Shown in pieces: positions 10,015 to 25,000 of a DNA stretch of 64,000 bases. This stretch comes from Cordylochernes scorpioides (taxonomy: Eukaryota > Arthropoda > Arachnida > Pseudoscorpiones > Chernetidae), in contig CP092870.1 of the NCBI GenBank assembly GCA_030710605.1, forward strand, positions 93,571,742-93,635,741, in the 5' to 3' direction. Under the pieces are notes generated by a model, which saw only the letters and a program-made list of their open reading frames with translations, had not been told where the DNA came from and made no database searches. Position 1 is the first letter of the stretch. Each line of letters begins with the position of its first letter. The translations under genes were made by a program, and so were the position numbers.

Positions 10015-13000
10015 CTGTGTAGACGAACGTTAGCTACAGTCTATACACATCGGTATATTTATATATTCAATGGAAAGTCTAAGAGCAAAGAAGAAATGTT
10101 ACTTTTATTATATATAAAATGAAAAGATTTAAAAGCACGGATGTTTATTTTATACATAATACAAACTTCTACTGCCCTTACTGCGATGAAAAAATATATA
10201 TTGGGAGAGGGCTTGGCTCATCAGTGGTGAACCCTCCCAGCGGTTTCGCCAATTTAATCCACCAGACCGCTTCTCAGAGCTCTAATACTGTATTGGACGA
10301 TTCTGCTTATATACGCAGCACTGAAGGGTGGAATCTCAGAAATGGTTTTCAAGAAAACTATGGACATAAGCTTATAGGACAGTAGAATTACATTCAAATA
10401 ACATTATAACAAGATAAAACACTACAGCTTTCAAACCACAGTATAGGTGAAACTTTTATGATAGATATGCAAATTCCTTTTTGCAGGGAAGAATTTGATC
10501 TATAAAAATAAAGGTAGCCTCTCCCTTCAAAATAGAAGCTAAAACTAAACGCCCACCATAGATTTAGCCTAGCCATTCTACCAGCTAAACACCTCTTTGG
10601 TAGATCGTGAATATTTCATTTGATCCCTTGTGTATCTCTCATTGAATATAGCCCATCTTGGTCTGACGAGGGTCATTAGCCCGAAACCATTGTTTCCAGG
10701 TGGACGCTTCTCAGTTTGCCGAAGCAGGTGTTGTGGCTTTGTCACTGACCTGAGTCCGTTAGTTTGCGGTGACTGTCAATAGTTGGTGTCTAGTTTTGAG
10801 GTCTATTTTTACGGAAGAGGCAACCTTTGATTTTATAGATTTTCTGATTAGAGTCACGTCTGTATATGAACAGAGAGGTATTTAAAAGGTCGTGTTTTAA
10901 CGTTATCATAATGAAAAAAATAAATATTTCTTCTTCGCTCTCTCTCTCTCTTAGACCCTCCGTTATATATCTATTGAGATTGCTAATAAGTTGCATACAC
11001 ATATTTACCTCGTGGGTGGTGATATGCCCAGCGATGGTGGGGGAAATGATGCCAGGGATGGTGGCAATGCAGTTAGAGATGCCCATCAAGACTCCAGCAA
11101 ACTGAAAACGTTTAGTGTTTTTTAAAGCGAATATATCATCATTCGTCAAATTAAAACAGTTGTATACCAGGAAAAAATAAGGTAAACCGTGCAACACCTG
11201 ACGAAAAACGGCAAGTTTCGAAAGATCGTTTTAATAATATAAGGCACGTTTTTAATCATCATCTTCATTCTTCATACACCATTCTTCATCTTTATGCCTC
11301 ATCTTATTCCTATTAGATAGTTTACTACAGTAGAACTACCTCTCTGTATAGTACAACACCTAGTTACAGACCCAAAGTGCTCTTTACAGAGAGGTGTCTC
11401 CTCTTACTGGAGAGTTACTAAATAGTTAAAATAGTAATTTTGTCACTGTAAACTGTTCTTTGTAGAGAGGTATTCACTAGAGTACACCTCTATACAATGG
11501 ACAGTGAAAAGGAGCCACGCAACCTGGATTGGTAGACAAACAATGGGAGCCACGCAACCTGGATTGGTAGACAAACAGCAATGGGAGCCACGCAACCTGG
11601 ATTGGTAGACAAACAGCAATGGGAGCCACGCAACCTGGATTGGTAGACAAACAAACAATGGGAGCCACGCAACCTGGATTGGTAGACAAACAACAATGGG
11701 GAGCCACGCAACCTGGATTGGTAGACAAACAACAATGGGAGCCACGCAACCTGGATTGGTAGACAAACAAACAATGGGAGCCACGCAACCTGGATTGGTA
11801 AACAAACAAACAATGGGAGCCACGCAACCTGGATTGGTAGACAAACAAACAATGGGAGCCACGCAACCTGGATTGGTAAACAAACAACAATGGGGAGCCA
11901 CGCAAACTGGATTGGTAGACAAACAGAATGGGAGCCACGCAACCTGGATTGGTAGACAAACAGCAATGGGAGCCACGCAACCTGGATTGGTAGACAAACA
12001 GCAATGGGAGCCACGCAACCTGGATTGGTAAACAAACAACAATGGGGAGCCACGCAACCTGGATTGGTAGACAAACAAACAATGGGAGCCACGCAACCTG
12101 GATTGGTAGACAAACAGCAATGGAAGCCACGCAACCTGGATTGGTAAACAAACAACAATGGGGAGCCACGCAACCTGGATTGGTAGACAAACAAACAATG
12201 GAAGCCACGCAACCTGGATTGGTAAACAAACAACAATGGGGAGCCACGCAACCTGGATTGGTAGACAAACAACAATGGGAGCCACGCAACCTGGATTGGT
12301 AAACAAACAACAATGGGGAGCCACGCAACCTGGATTGGTAGACAAACAAACAATGGGAGCCACGCAACCTGGATTGGTAGACAAAGAGCAATGGGAGCCA
12401 CGCAACCTGGATTGGTAGACAAACAGCAATGGGAGCCACGCAACCTGGATTGGTAGACAAACAGCAATGGGAGCCACGCAACCTGGATTGGTAAACAAAC
12501 AACAATGGGGAGCCACGCAACCTGGATTGGTAAACAAACAAACAATGGGGAGCCACGCAACCTGCATTGGTAAACAAACAAACAATGTGGAGCCACGCTA
12601 CCTGCATTGGTAGACAAACTACAATGGAAGCCAAGCAACCTGGATTGGTAGACAAACTACAATGGAAGCCAAGCAACCTGGATTGGTAGGCAAACAACAA
12701 TGGGAGCCAAGCAACCTGGATTGGTAGACAAACAACAATGGGAGCCAAGCAGCCTGGATTGCTAGTCAAACAACAATGGGAGCCACGCAACCTGGATTGC
12801 TAGTCAAACAACAATGGGAGCCAAGAAACAATGTTTGAGAGCCATGGAAAAAAAAGCGATAATTAGCAAGACAACAATTTTCAAATGCAAAGTGGCTCAA
12901 GAGCCAAACAAAACTGATCCGGCAAGCCTATCAGAATTTATAAATAGATAAACAATAATTTGGGAACCACAAAAATTACAGAAGAATTCCTGTGGAGAAA

Positions 13001-16000
13001 TAAGGTTAGAGCCACAATCCATTACATAATTATAGATACATAGATGACATAATAACAGAGAGATCTACATAATAGGATTACAGAAAAAGGCAAGAGAGGA
13101 AAAAGTAATATTCCTGATAAGACAGGCGCAAAAAAAGAAAAAAACCCAAGACAATAGTAGCTCAAGGACAGCCAGCGTGACAACAGGACCTACCCGAGGG
13201 GCAACGTCCAGGTGGTTGACAGAGAATCCTGAAGACGACAGGCCACCCAGCCCCACAGCAAGTACCAGGCACACGATGACACCGGTGGGGGTAGAACTGA
13301 CGGCGGCCAGGGTCATGAACAGAGCTTGGCTGAGGAACGCTGCAAGAACACGTCAGCATCGATGTCATGAGGATTCTTGTGGACATCGAGGAATGATAGG
13401 GTGATGATGGAGGAAGCAACACTTTCTGCAAGCCATGGTAATGTAGAAGAATCAATAATCTCATGGACAAAACTTAAGGAAGTTGTACCTTTTACCATGT
13501 ATATCAGGATTCAGACAATAACTCTGAAATATATTTGATACACAGTAATATTTATTGAAAATACACGAGATAACCAAGTGTGAATAACTTCTGTCTCCTT
13601 CCAAAAAAAATCTAGAATCTTCCTAGAGCAATGACATGAAAAAGACATATGACAAGGAGTTTGAGTAGAGAACATCTTTAGGGACAAGGCAAACTTTTTT
13701 GTCCTCTATGGTATTGTAGAAGAATCAATAATCCATATGGCCAAGGGACGTGGAAGAAGATATTAAGATACTATAGAATTTGAGTGATAAACAACTACGA
13801 AGACGGTGCAAGATATGGTAACACCAACGATTCAAGAATCCACGTAGCCTAAATACAGAAGCCACAGCAGAAGTTTAAAGAATTCTTATGACCAAGACAT
13901 TGAAGACATCAAGCCTACAGGAGACAACACTTTGATCTTAGCCATAAGGCCGAGAAGCGATCAAGAGAAGATAGAATTTGTTTGTGAAATTACAGAAAAC
14001 GCAAACAACAATTATTGGTTGATTCGTAGAGGACTCTATTCTATAGATAATATTACAACATACTCCACGTATTGCCATGTTGGTAATAGTGTCTATATTC
14101 TCTAGCAATTTACACTCATTGAAAATTTTAAAGAAGTGTAAAGTCTTTGATGTTGCCGGTAGTCTTTTTTTTTTATCTCGTGTGTCTTCAATAAAGGTCA
14201 CTGTAATATCTTTCAGAGTTATTGTCTGAATTCCGATATACATGATAAAAGGTACAAATTCCTTAAGTTTTGTCCATGAGTGTATTTGAAATAGATCTCT
14301 GTAACACCTTCGTGTAAGTGCAAACGTCGAATGCGTAGATGACACATGTAATTGCATTCGACGTGCTCCAGGAACGACAGATCTACGACCTACCGCCGCA
14401 CGTGAAGAGCTTCCTGACCGCTGTGGTGGAGAGATAGCCTCGACGCCGGATGAAGTCCGCCAGCTGACCACCCAGGGGCACTGTGAACGAGACTACCAGG
14501 TAGGGGATGGCTGACAGTAGGCTGGCCTGCGCACACATCTCACTCTGTTGCATATTGTCAATTTACATAGTATCCACAGACATTACCCTGTTGCATATTG
14601 TCAATTTACATAGTATCCACAGATATATCAGACATTACCCTGTTGCATATTGTCAATTTAAACAGTACCCACAGATATATCAGACATTACCCTGTTGCAT
14701 ATTGTCAATTTAAACAGTACCCACAGATATATCAGACATTATCCTGTTGCATATGGTCAATTTAAACAGTATCCACATATATATATATATCAGACATTAT
14801 CCTGTTGCATATTGTCAATTTACATAGTATCCACAGACATCTTAGAGATTACCCTGTTGCATATTGTCAATTTACATAGTATCCACAGACATCTTAGAGA
14901 TTACCCTGTTGCATATTGTCAATTTACATAGTATCCACAGACATCTTAGAGATTACTCTGTTGTATGTTGTCAATTTACATAGTATCGTAGTATCCATAA
15001 ACATCTTAGAGATTACTCTGTTGCATATTGTCAATTTACATAGTATCCACAGACATCTTAGAGATTACTCTGTTGTATATTGTCAAATTACATAGTATCA
15101 TAGTATCCATAAACATCTTAGAGATTACTCTGTTGCATATTGCCAATATTTACATAGATCTTCAGAAATCTAAGGAACTACTCTATTGTCGATTTAGTAT
15201 CTCTATAGTAACGATAGAGACATCTCAGAGATTACTCTGTTGCATATTGTCCCATAAGTGTAATATTAATACTTTATTTTATAAGTTTACCTTAACTCAT
15301 GGCGAATCTCATGATGAGTGAAGTACATCTAGTACTAATGAGGCTCATGTGGAACTTATTACTGGGGAAGGATAGAAAATCACCATGTGCTATTGATTCA
15401 TTTAAACAAACCTCAGTGGTGATTATAATGGAAGAGAAGTATGGCGCTATTGATGGTCGGGACCTGCTCAAGAGAAGCTGAAGAAGCACAATAATAATAC
15501 TACAGTACATTATATAGTACGGTACCCGAACGATATCGTAGTGCATGACATTCCCCAAGAAGGTCGGCAGTTCAGTCAGCATGGTGTAGAAGCCCCAGTT
15601 CTCCGTGAAGTGGGCAACAATGATGGCCAGCACGGGGAGTGACGTCAGCATCTTGGTCCACGGTGTCTTGAGCCGCTGTGCAACACCATCACACGTTCAA
15701 CAAACATCAACAACACGGGGAGTGATGTCTTGGTCCACGGTGTCTTGAGCCGCTGTGCAACACCATCACATGTTCAACAAACATCAACAACACGGGGAGT
15801 GATGTTAACATCTTGGTCCACGGTGTCTTGAGCCGCTGTGCAACACCATCACATGTTCAACAAACATCAACAACACGGGGAGTGACGTCAGCATCTTGGT
15901 CCACGGTGTCTTGAGCCGCTGTGCAACACCATCACATGTTCAACAAACATCAACAACACGGGGAGTGATGTTAACATCTTGGTCCACGGTGTCTTGAGCC

Positions 16001-19000
16001 GCTGTGCAACACCATCACACGTTCAACCAACATCAATAACACGGGGAGTGACGTCAACATCTTGGTCCACGGTGTCTTGAGCCGCTGTGCAACACCATCA
16101 CATGTTCAACAAACATCAACAACACGGGGAGTGATGTTAACATCTTGGTCCACGGTGTCTTGAGCCGCTGTTCAACACCATCACACGTTCAGCAAACATC
16201 AACAGCACGGGTAGTGACGTCAGCATCTTGGTCCACGGTGTCTTGAGCCGCTGTGCAACACCATCACATGTTCAACAAACATCAACAACACGGGGAGTGA
16301 CGTCAGCATCTTGGTCCACGGTGTCTTGAGCCGCAGTGCAACATCATCACACGTTCAACAAACATCAACAACACGGGGAGTGATGTTAACATCTTGGTCC
16401 ACGGTGTCTTGAGCCGCTGTGCAACACCATCACACGTTCAACCAACATCAATAACACGGGGAGTGATGTTAACATCTTGGTCCACGGTGTCTTGAGCCGC
16501 TGTTCAACACCATCACACGTTCAGCAAACATCAACAGCACGGGTAGTGACGTCAGCATCTTGGTCCACGATATCTTGAGCCGCTGTGCAACACCATCACA
16601 TGTTCAACAAACATCAACAACACGGGGAGTGACGTCAGCATCTTGGTCCACGGTGTCTTGAGCCGCTGTGCAACATCATCACACGTTCAACAAACATCAA
16701 CAACATGGGGAGTGATGTCTTGGTCCACGGTGTCTTGAGCCGCTGTGCAACACCATCACACATTCAACAAACATCAACAACACGGGGAGTGATGTTAACA
16801 TCTTGGTCCACGGTGTCTAGAGCCGCTGTGCAACACCATCACACGTTCAACAAACATCAACAACACGGGGAGTGATGTCTTGGTCCACGGTGTCTTGAGC
16901 CGCTGTGCAACAACATCACATGTTCAACAAACATCAACAAAACGGGGAGTGATGTTAACATCTTGGTCCACGGTGTCTTGAGCCGCTGTGCAACACCATC
17001 ACACGTTCAACAAACATCAACAACACGGGGAGTGATGTCTTGGTCCACGGTGTCTTGAGCCGCTGTGCAACACCATTACATGTTCAACAAACATCAACAA
17101 CACGGGGAGTGATGTTAACATCTTGGTCCACGGTGTCTTGAGCCGCTGTGCAACACCATCACACGTTCAACAAACATCAACAACACGGGGAGTGATGTTA
17201 ACATCTTGGTCCACGGTGTCTTGAGCCGCTGTGCAACACCATCACATGTTCAACAAACATCAACAACACGGAGTGATGTCAGCATCTTGGTCCACGGTGT
17301 CTTGAGCCGCTGAGCAACAACATCACACGTTCAACAAACATCAACAACACGGGGAGTGATGTCAACATCTTGGTCCACGGTGTCTTGAGCCGCTATGCAA
17401 CAACATCACACTTCAACAAACATCAACAACACGGGGAGTGATGTCAACATCTTGGTCCACGGTGTCTTGAGCCGCTGTGCAACATCATCACACGTTCAAC
17501 AAACATCAACAACACGGGGAGTGATGTCAACATCTTGGACCACGGTGTCTTGAGCCGCTGTGCAACAACATCACACGTTCAACAAACATCAACAACACGG
17601 GGAGTGATGTCAACATCTTGGTCCACGGTGTCTTGAGCCGCTGTGCAACAACATCACATGTTCAACAAACATCAACAACACGGGGAGTGATGTCTTGGTC
17701 CACGGTGTCTTGAGCCGCTGTGCAACATCATCACACGTTCAACAAACATCAACAACACGGGGAGTGACGTCAGCATCTTGGTCCACGGTGTCTTGAGCCG
17801 CTGTGCAACACCATCATATGTTCAACAAACATCAACAACACGGGGAGTGATATAATACAAAGAGATAAAAGTTTAATAAAATATTTCTTTAAAATATGAC
17901 ATTAACACGCCATCTATTTATATAAAATGAAACTATTTTATGCACGCGAATTTGGCTCTCTATATTTGATATGTAAAACCACTGTCTTAAAAGCCTATGT
18001 CCATAGTTTGCTTAAATACCATTTCTGAGATTCCACCCTTCAATGCAGCATATATAATCAGAATGATCAAATACAGTATTAGAGCTCTAAGAAGCGGTCT
18101 GGTAGATTAAATTGGCGAAACCGCTGGGAGGATTCACCAATGATGATCCAAGCCCTACCAATATTTTTCATTGCAGTAATGACAGTAGAAGTTTGTTTTT
18201 GTGGAAAAAGAAACATTCGTGATTTAATGCTTTCATTTATTATGTATAAATGGAGCGTTATTGCCTCATATTATTAAAAGAATAGGATTAATAGTTCCAT
18301 ATTTGCATAGCCAATCGTCTAGTAACCAACTTTAAATAGAGAGTTCCAGGAAGTTTCTCCAAACTAAACCATAATGACAGTTTATGTCGAAAGTGGTGAT
18401 TGTGTACTGTGCCATTGTAAGATCTTTCTCCACAGAAGAGGGAGATATGTAATTACAATAATCTGGGACCTATGTAACTAACTCTACACGTAGGATCATC
18501 ATCCCTAAATTTCCAACACGCCACGTGCTGCATTAGTTATGGTAATTGGAACACCTGCACGCTAGGGTTTGATGGCGTTCATAGGAAGATTATGGGAGAG
18601 AGGAAGTGTTGGGGTGAATGCTAATATAGTGTCTAACAATGTATCCATATTTTCACACTGGGAATATGTCTAACAATGTATCCATATCTTCACGGGGAAT
18701 ATGTCTAACAATGTATCCATATCTTCACGGGGAATATGTCTAACAATGTATCCATATATTCACGGGGAATATATCTAGCAATGTATCCATATCTTTACGG
18801 GGAATATGTTTAACAATGTATCCATATTTTCTGGGGGAATATGTCTAACAATGTATCCATATTTTCACGGGGAATATGTCTAACAATGTATCCATATATT
18901 CACGGGGAATATGTCTAACAATGTATCCATATCTTCACGGGGAATATGTCTAACAAAGTATCCATATATTGACGGGGAATATGTCTAACAATGTATCCAT

Positions 19001-22000
19001 ATTTTCTGGGGGAATATGTCTAACAATGTATCCATATCTTCACGGGGAATATGTCTGACAATGTATCCATATTTTCACGGGGAAGAGCAATGCGCTCGAT
19101 GCATATATATCATATTCATATGTAATTCTACTGTCCTAAAAGCTTATATCCATAGTTTTATCAAATACCATTTCTAAGATTCCACCCTTCACAGCAGCAT
19201 ATATAAGCAGAATGATCCAATACAGTATTAGATCTCTAAGAAGCGGTCTGGTAGATTAAATTGGCGAAACCGCTGGGAGGGTTCACCATTAATGAGTCAA
19301 GCCTTCCCAATATTTTTTCGTTGCAGTAAAGACAGTAGAAGTTTGTTTATCTTTTAAAAAAAGACATTCGTGCTTTAATGCTTTCATTTCTTTATAAACA
19401 ATTAATTTATATTTATTCCGACAGATGGCGCTAGCCATCAGTAACTTTTAGTTACACAATCAGGAGATGATTTTTTCCCTTATCGTAATCACCTGACCCC
19501 AGTACAATTTTACGTTTGTATTTTTTGAACGCGATATTAATGTTCTCACTTTCAGCAATAATTATTCTATTAACAAGATTTAGTATATATATTTTATTAA
19601 GCTTTTAAGCTTGGCTTTTTCTAAGTCGGTTATATGTAAAACTTATGTCTAAAATGGCTTTCATTTGTTAAATAACCTTCTGAGAAACAGCGACTAAACT
19701 CGAAAGCTTTCGATGTTAGATTTTATAATATTTTTTTAAAAAGAGAAGTATCACTGTAAATCAGCACTCAATATTTTGCAAATCATAAATATGCAAATTC
19801 ACAAACTATGCATTTTTTCCCTATGTGTATATTTCCTAAATAAACTCTTGTTTGGATTTCCTGAAACTTTTTAAAAAAACCTTTATATGAAAGCTGCCCT
19901 ATTGTATAACGAAATATTTATTTTAAAATAAGCGAATATTTGGGCACTTCCCTAATATATAAGAATGTGAAAACTGTGATTACAATATGAAGAAAAAATG
20001 CACACATAATTACATATAATATATTATTGTTTTATTATAAAGATGCTCAAATATATATTTTTATATTTATTTAAAAATCTTTTCAAAAATACATATATTA
20101 TGTATAAATGTAGATATATAAATATAATCAAAATATATTTTGATATGTTTCATATATATTTATCTGAAAATATTATGCAAATTGAGCTGCTATTAAAGTT
20201 GCATATACTACGTATATATGCAAATTATATTGATACAAGATGGCACTACGGCTTTAAAGGCGAAATACGTTTTTTATATATAAAAAGATACAAGCAATTT
20301 CAACAAGAGAAAAGTATTGTAAAATTGAAAATCTTGGAATATTTTGGCAATTTCCTAATAGGCTCTCCATGAGAATATTCACAGTATATATACATATTTA
20401 CATCTTGAGAATTTATCAAAATGTTCTATTTACATAAATAGAGGTTGTTTAAAGGTATACTTGATAGACATACGTTGTATTAAGTATGAAACAATGATAT
20501 ATATATGTTATATTATGTAATATATATATATATATGTACCATCTCATTTTGTATCAAATATCTTTAATTCTCCCCCCCCAACATTTCGTATAGCTACACG
20601 TCAAACATCATATTGGAACAGTGCTTCGAATGGATAATCACTTCACGTACCCATACAACCTCAGAACAGTCGTGTTCCGTGATGAAGTTTGGCGTGTAGC
20701 CATACGTAATATCGGAGAGAAAATATATTTGTTCTAAATTGAGAGAATTAAAAAAACTAAATATGAAATATATATAGATAGAGAAATATATATCGTTCTG
20801 AAAATAGAGCGCACAATCCATAAATATCTAAGTAGAGATAAAAGCTAACGGCGATGAGTGTCTTTATTGGAAAAGTATAAGCTGGGCAAGCTTTTGGAAA
20901 ATAACGTCTTTCTTCAGGCTGTAATACGAATATAAGTCTTGTATTTAGCCTGTTGAAGGAGGTTATTTTCCGAAAGCTTGCCAAGATTTTATCTTTCCAA
21001 TAAAGAAACTTGTCTCGCCGTTAGATTTTGTCTCTTCTTAGCAATTCCTTCTATTGTATTTATAGATAAATAAAAGGTATTTAGGAATAAGACTAAGTGT
21101 ACTGGTATAAAAATATCGATGCAATGTATAAAGGCGCTTCAGGAAAATTCCCTCAGAATAGCTTCTTCGTCGGAGATGTTACATAGCGACATGTCGTCTG
21201 ACTTGGATAGAACGTTGGTATCTTCGTCCTCCAGATGTGGGGATTGTGGCGGTGTAGAGGAAGACAGGCGAACTTGGAGGGAGTCCAGTTCTTCCAGAAG
21301 GACCTTGAGTCGATCAAGTGAAGATGAAGTTGATGGATGAATCGAAGATGGTGGATTAAGCGAAGACGTTGGGATGGTTGGGAGATAGGACTGATCTTGT
21401 TTGACCGCCATGGTCAGTTTGAGCTGTCCCACGCACTGTCCGGTTGCCGGATGATGAAGATGGTACCATCCGGATAGCTGACGAAGAGAGGCAAGAGCTC
21501 GTAGATCAATCGCTGAAGTTCCCAGGCAGAAATCTGTAGATTCCCCTTCACCGGAGGTAGTCCAGATTTGAGCAATGATTGTCATGCGGTCTCGGATTGT
21601 GCTGAGGTCGCAGTGGAACATCCATGTTGGACTAGGGGAGAACGGTACTGTGTTTGTACGATGGACTTGGTCTCCAGATCTTACCGTGGCATACAGGTCC
21701 GATGTTGGGACTTCGCTATCGAAAGGACGAAGATGGATCGCACGCTCTACAGTCACACGGACTTCGAGTCCGGAGTCCTCACTCAGCTCCGATTCCTTAT
21801 TCTGATTCTTGAGTTGTGGCACGACCGGCGTTGGCAGAATGTCAATAGGATCCGTCTTGGTAAAAGCATCAGCTTCGGAATGCTTCTCAATGCTAAAGAG
21901 CAAGTTCAGATCCAGATGGCCTTTGACTTCACCATCCGAGGCCAGAGAAAGAAGAATTTGCTGTCCAGATGGTTCGATGTTGTCGTTCTTCCACTTGGAC

Positions 22001-25000
22001 ATGAGGCTGATCAGATTGGAGATCGGCAGGTGACCTGCCATGACCAAATGCTTGCGGTTATGCGACCGCATCCAGAACTCAAGAGGCAATCCAGGATAAT
22101 AGCCATCCTTATCGGGGATCCATCCACTTTCTTCGAGAATATTCTGAAAGGATTTTGAGGATGGGAAACTAAGTCTGTGTTTCCGGGCGTAGTTGAAGTT
22201 CACGGAAGCACTGTAGGCAATAGCCGGTGTGGTGTACTTTTCCATGATCCATCGTGGACGGTTGGAGCCTGGGTTCTGAGTGGGAAACAGGTAGACCACG
22301 AAGCACTCGGAATTTTCCGATTGTTCTAGGGTATAGTAAGTCGATGAACCAATCCGGATTTCGAAGATATGTAAGGATTTGGAATTTATCTCTTCATCTG
22401 GTATTTGTATGGATTCTTGACGAGGCGTAGGATCGTTCTGGACTGGAGAGCGAAGAGCGCCGATCTGAGACAGAGTCCCTAGGGCAAGATAAACCTGCAG
22501 GTCTCCTTGGTACTCGAATGTGATAGGATGGGACACAGGATAGACGCCGTCCATCCCTACAAGAGGAGAGCGGTACGAGGTGAAGTACTCCTTGGCCGAA
22601 GATGGGTTGTGAAGGATGAGGTAGAAGTTGAAGAGAGGCAGCTTGCAGAGGCCCAGGAAAGTCTGGCCGTCCCATACTTCGATCACAAGCATGTTTTCTC
22701 TCAGCTGATCCAATGCCCGTCGTGACGGCTCGAAGGGGATGACATGGGAGACGTTCATGGCGATGTTCGGACTGAGCCAGCTGAATTCACTCTTCAGCTG
22801 GATGGACGTGAAGAACACACGGACCACTAGCTCGATGGTTCTTGGGGAGCTGGGGGATTTGAAGTTCTGGCCGTTGAGTATCTGAAGGTAGCAGTACAGG
22901 GATCCTTCTAAGTAGGAGAATGAAGGGTCGAAGCCAGTTTGGCTCTGGTAGGTCGTAGCATCTGTAGATGTCTTTGTGTCTGATGCTGATTGCTCAATAA
23001 TCTGCCATTGTACTTGCTTCCTCTCCGGCTGACTGAAGAACAGCTTCAGTTTGATGGATGGGTTGAGAACGGGAAGGTCCAGTTGATCAGGATCGAAGGA
23101 CTTGTTCAATGTCAGGGGCAGGACAAACTCTGGACTGATGGACGCTAGGACTTCACGGATGGTTAGAGAGGCTGTCCCTACTACAAGAAGCGATCGAGTT
23201 TCAAGACATCTTACCATGATGGTGAATTTTAGGCTCTTGGTGAGATAGGTTTCGAGGGCATAAGCAGGGACGTCGGTGTCTAGTACTTGCGATTGGTTGA
23301 AGAAGATGGCTCCGTCGGTGAGTCTCCGGGAGATGAAGCGGAGCATGGGTGATGAGGTGACGCGATGGCCGCTTTGGTCCCACGTGTCTCGACTGCTAGG
23401 TAGAGGCGAGCTGCATTCCACGATGTACATGTTGGACTTCTTCTTGCCGGCTGTTGGCTGACGGCGGGAGTCCAGGATCACCCGGACGATGGATACCTTC
23501 AGGAACTTGGATCGTCCCAACACCGACAGTCTTGCTGGGGACAATCCCGGGACTTCTGTCGTCACATCCTGGTTGGTCTGTTGGGACGTCACTTTAGGAA
23601 CATCCTCTGGGGCTGAAGTTATCCGAGGCTTTAGAGCAATCTTCTTCACATCCAATCCACACGGAGGCATTTCTTTTTTGGAACGTTTATCATTCTTATC
23701 TATTTTCTTTGACGTCTTCTTCTTCTTTGCCGCGTGAGTGAGAGGCAGAAAAATTTCTTCAATTTCAGGATCATTAAGATGAGAATCGCCATCACACGAA
23801 GTTTCACCCGAATTTTCAACAAAGTCCAAAAGTTGCTGGTACTTGGGATCAATTGGCGTATCCACGTCACAAACATTTCTATCACCATACGTAGAAGCCA
23901 CCATGGATTTCCGTAGATTTCTTGCTTTTTCTAAAATGGAAACAAGAGCATCTGGGGTAACAGAATCCCCCATGTCAAGATTGGCACCCATCACACCAGC
24001 GAAGAGGTCAAAAAGAGAAACAAATCTACCGAAAGAACCTGACGGGAGATCTATACAGTTGCCATGGCGTCTGATATCAACAAACTCCAGTTCCAGCACC
24101 TGGGTGCGATCAAGCGCGCAGAGCCGCTTCCCGTTCCACGGTGCGTGACTTCCTGCGTGATAATACACGCGTCTGCTAGGGAATGTTAGCACGTGGTGGA
24201 CCACGCAGAGGTTCGGAGATAAGGGGAATATAGATTCAGATTAATCAAATATAAATCTCCGAGGATAAGTTTCACTTTTAACGAGTTTACAAGTTTTCAG
24301 TTACCAGTAGAAGGGTTGTTTAAAACCAGAAAACTTGTAAACTTGTTGAAAGTGTAACAAAGAAACATATCCTCGGAGATTTATATTTGATTAATTGAAA
24401 CAGAGGATTATAATTTGAATATAAGATTCAAAAGCGTAAAAAACAACTCATTTCCTTCTGACAACACGATATCTGACCACAGAATTAAGTTTAAAGAAAT
24501 CCTAAAGTTGATGATACTAGAATAGAAATATTTAAACAAGAGGCATTTCCGCGCCATCTGTTATTAGAAATCTCAACTACACTCATGGCCAAAATTTAAG
24601 AAAGTGGAAAGTCTTTGAAGTCGCCATCGTCTATTTTTTCTTTTCAAAGGATACAGAAGCAATTTTGTTTACACTTGGTTATCTCGTGTGTCTTCAATAA
24701 AGGTTACTGTGTATATTTCAGAGTTATTTTTTGATTCCCGATAAACATGCTAAAAGGTACAACTTTCTTAAGTTTTGTCCATGAGTGTAAATCTATAGTT
24801 ACAAATAATGATGTTTATACATGTTGTTCGATACGCTTGAATAGCTAAAGATAGTCTTGGAGAGATCGGTATGGAAGGACTAGGAAAAGTTGGGCTAAGA
24901 ATGGAACTAATAGACAATTTCTGGGAAAAGATCTCACAATACCATCAAAATACTAGCTATAGAGGACAAGGAAGACAGTAAACTTATAGATTGGTTCAGA

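Noticed and set aside
10119..10385. 88-codon frame with FYCPYC and similar frames at 27900-28340 and 56387-56581
   Set aside because: These lie on a dispersed repeat. The CxxC word comes from the conserved DNA block, and no copy shows coding constraint across the rest of the element.
11443..12790. Three overlapping open frames of 380-437 codons on the minus strand, and shorter ones on the plus strand
   Set aside because: They all run through the 40-bp minisatellite. The periodic peptides come from a stop-free unit read in every frame.
13917..13961. Functional U2 snRNA gene
   Set aside because: Only the first ~34 nt match. The branch-site-pairing and Sm-site regions are missing.
14507..15321. 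Plus-strand frames of 68-97 codons with repeated HIVNLHS-like peptides
   Set aside because: 51-bp minisatellite translated in frame (17 codons).
20043..20372. 109-codon frame
   Set aside because: Composition is A/T-driven (Ile, Tyr, Lys, Leu), with no motif and no splice or start context.
21568..22158. 196-codon plus-strand frame
   Set aside because: Antisense shadow of the C2CD3-like coding frame.
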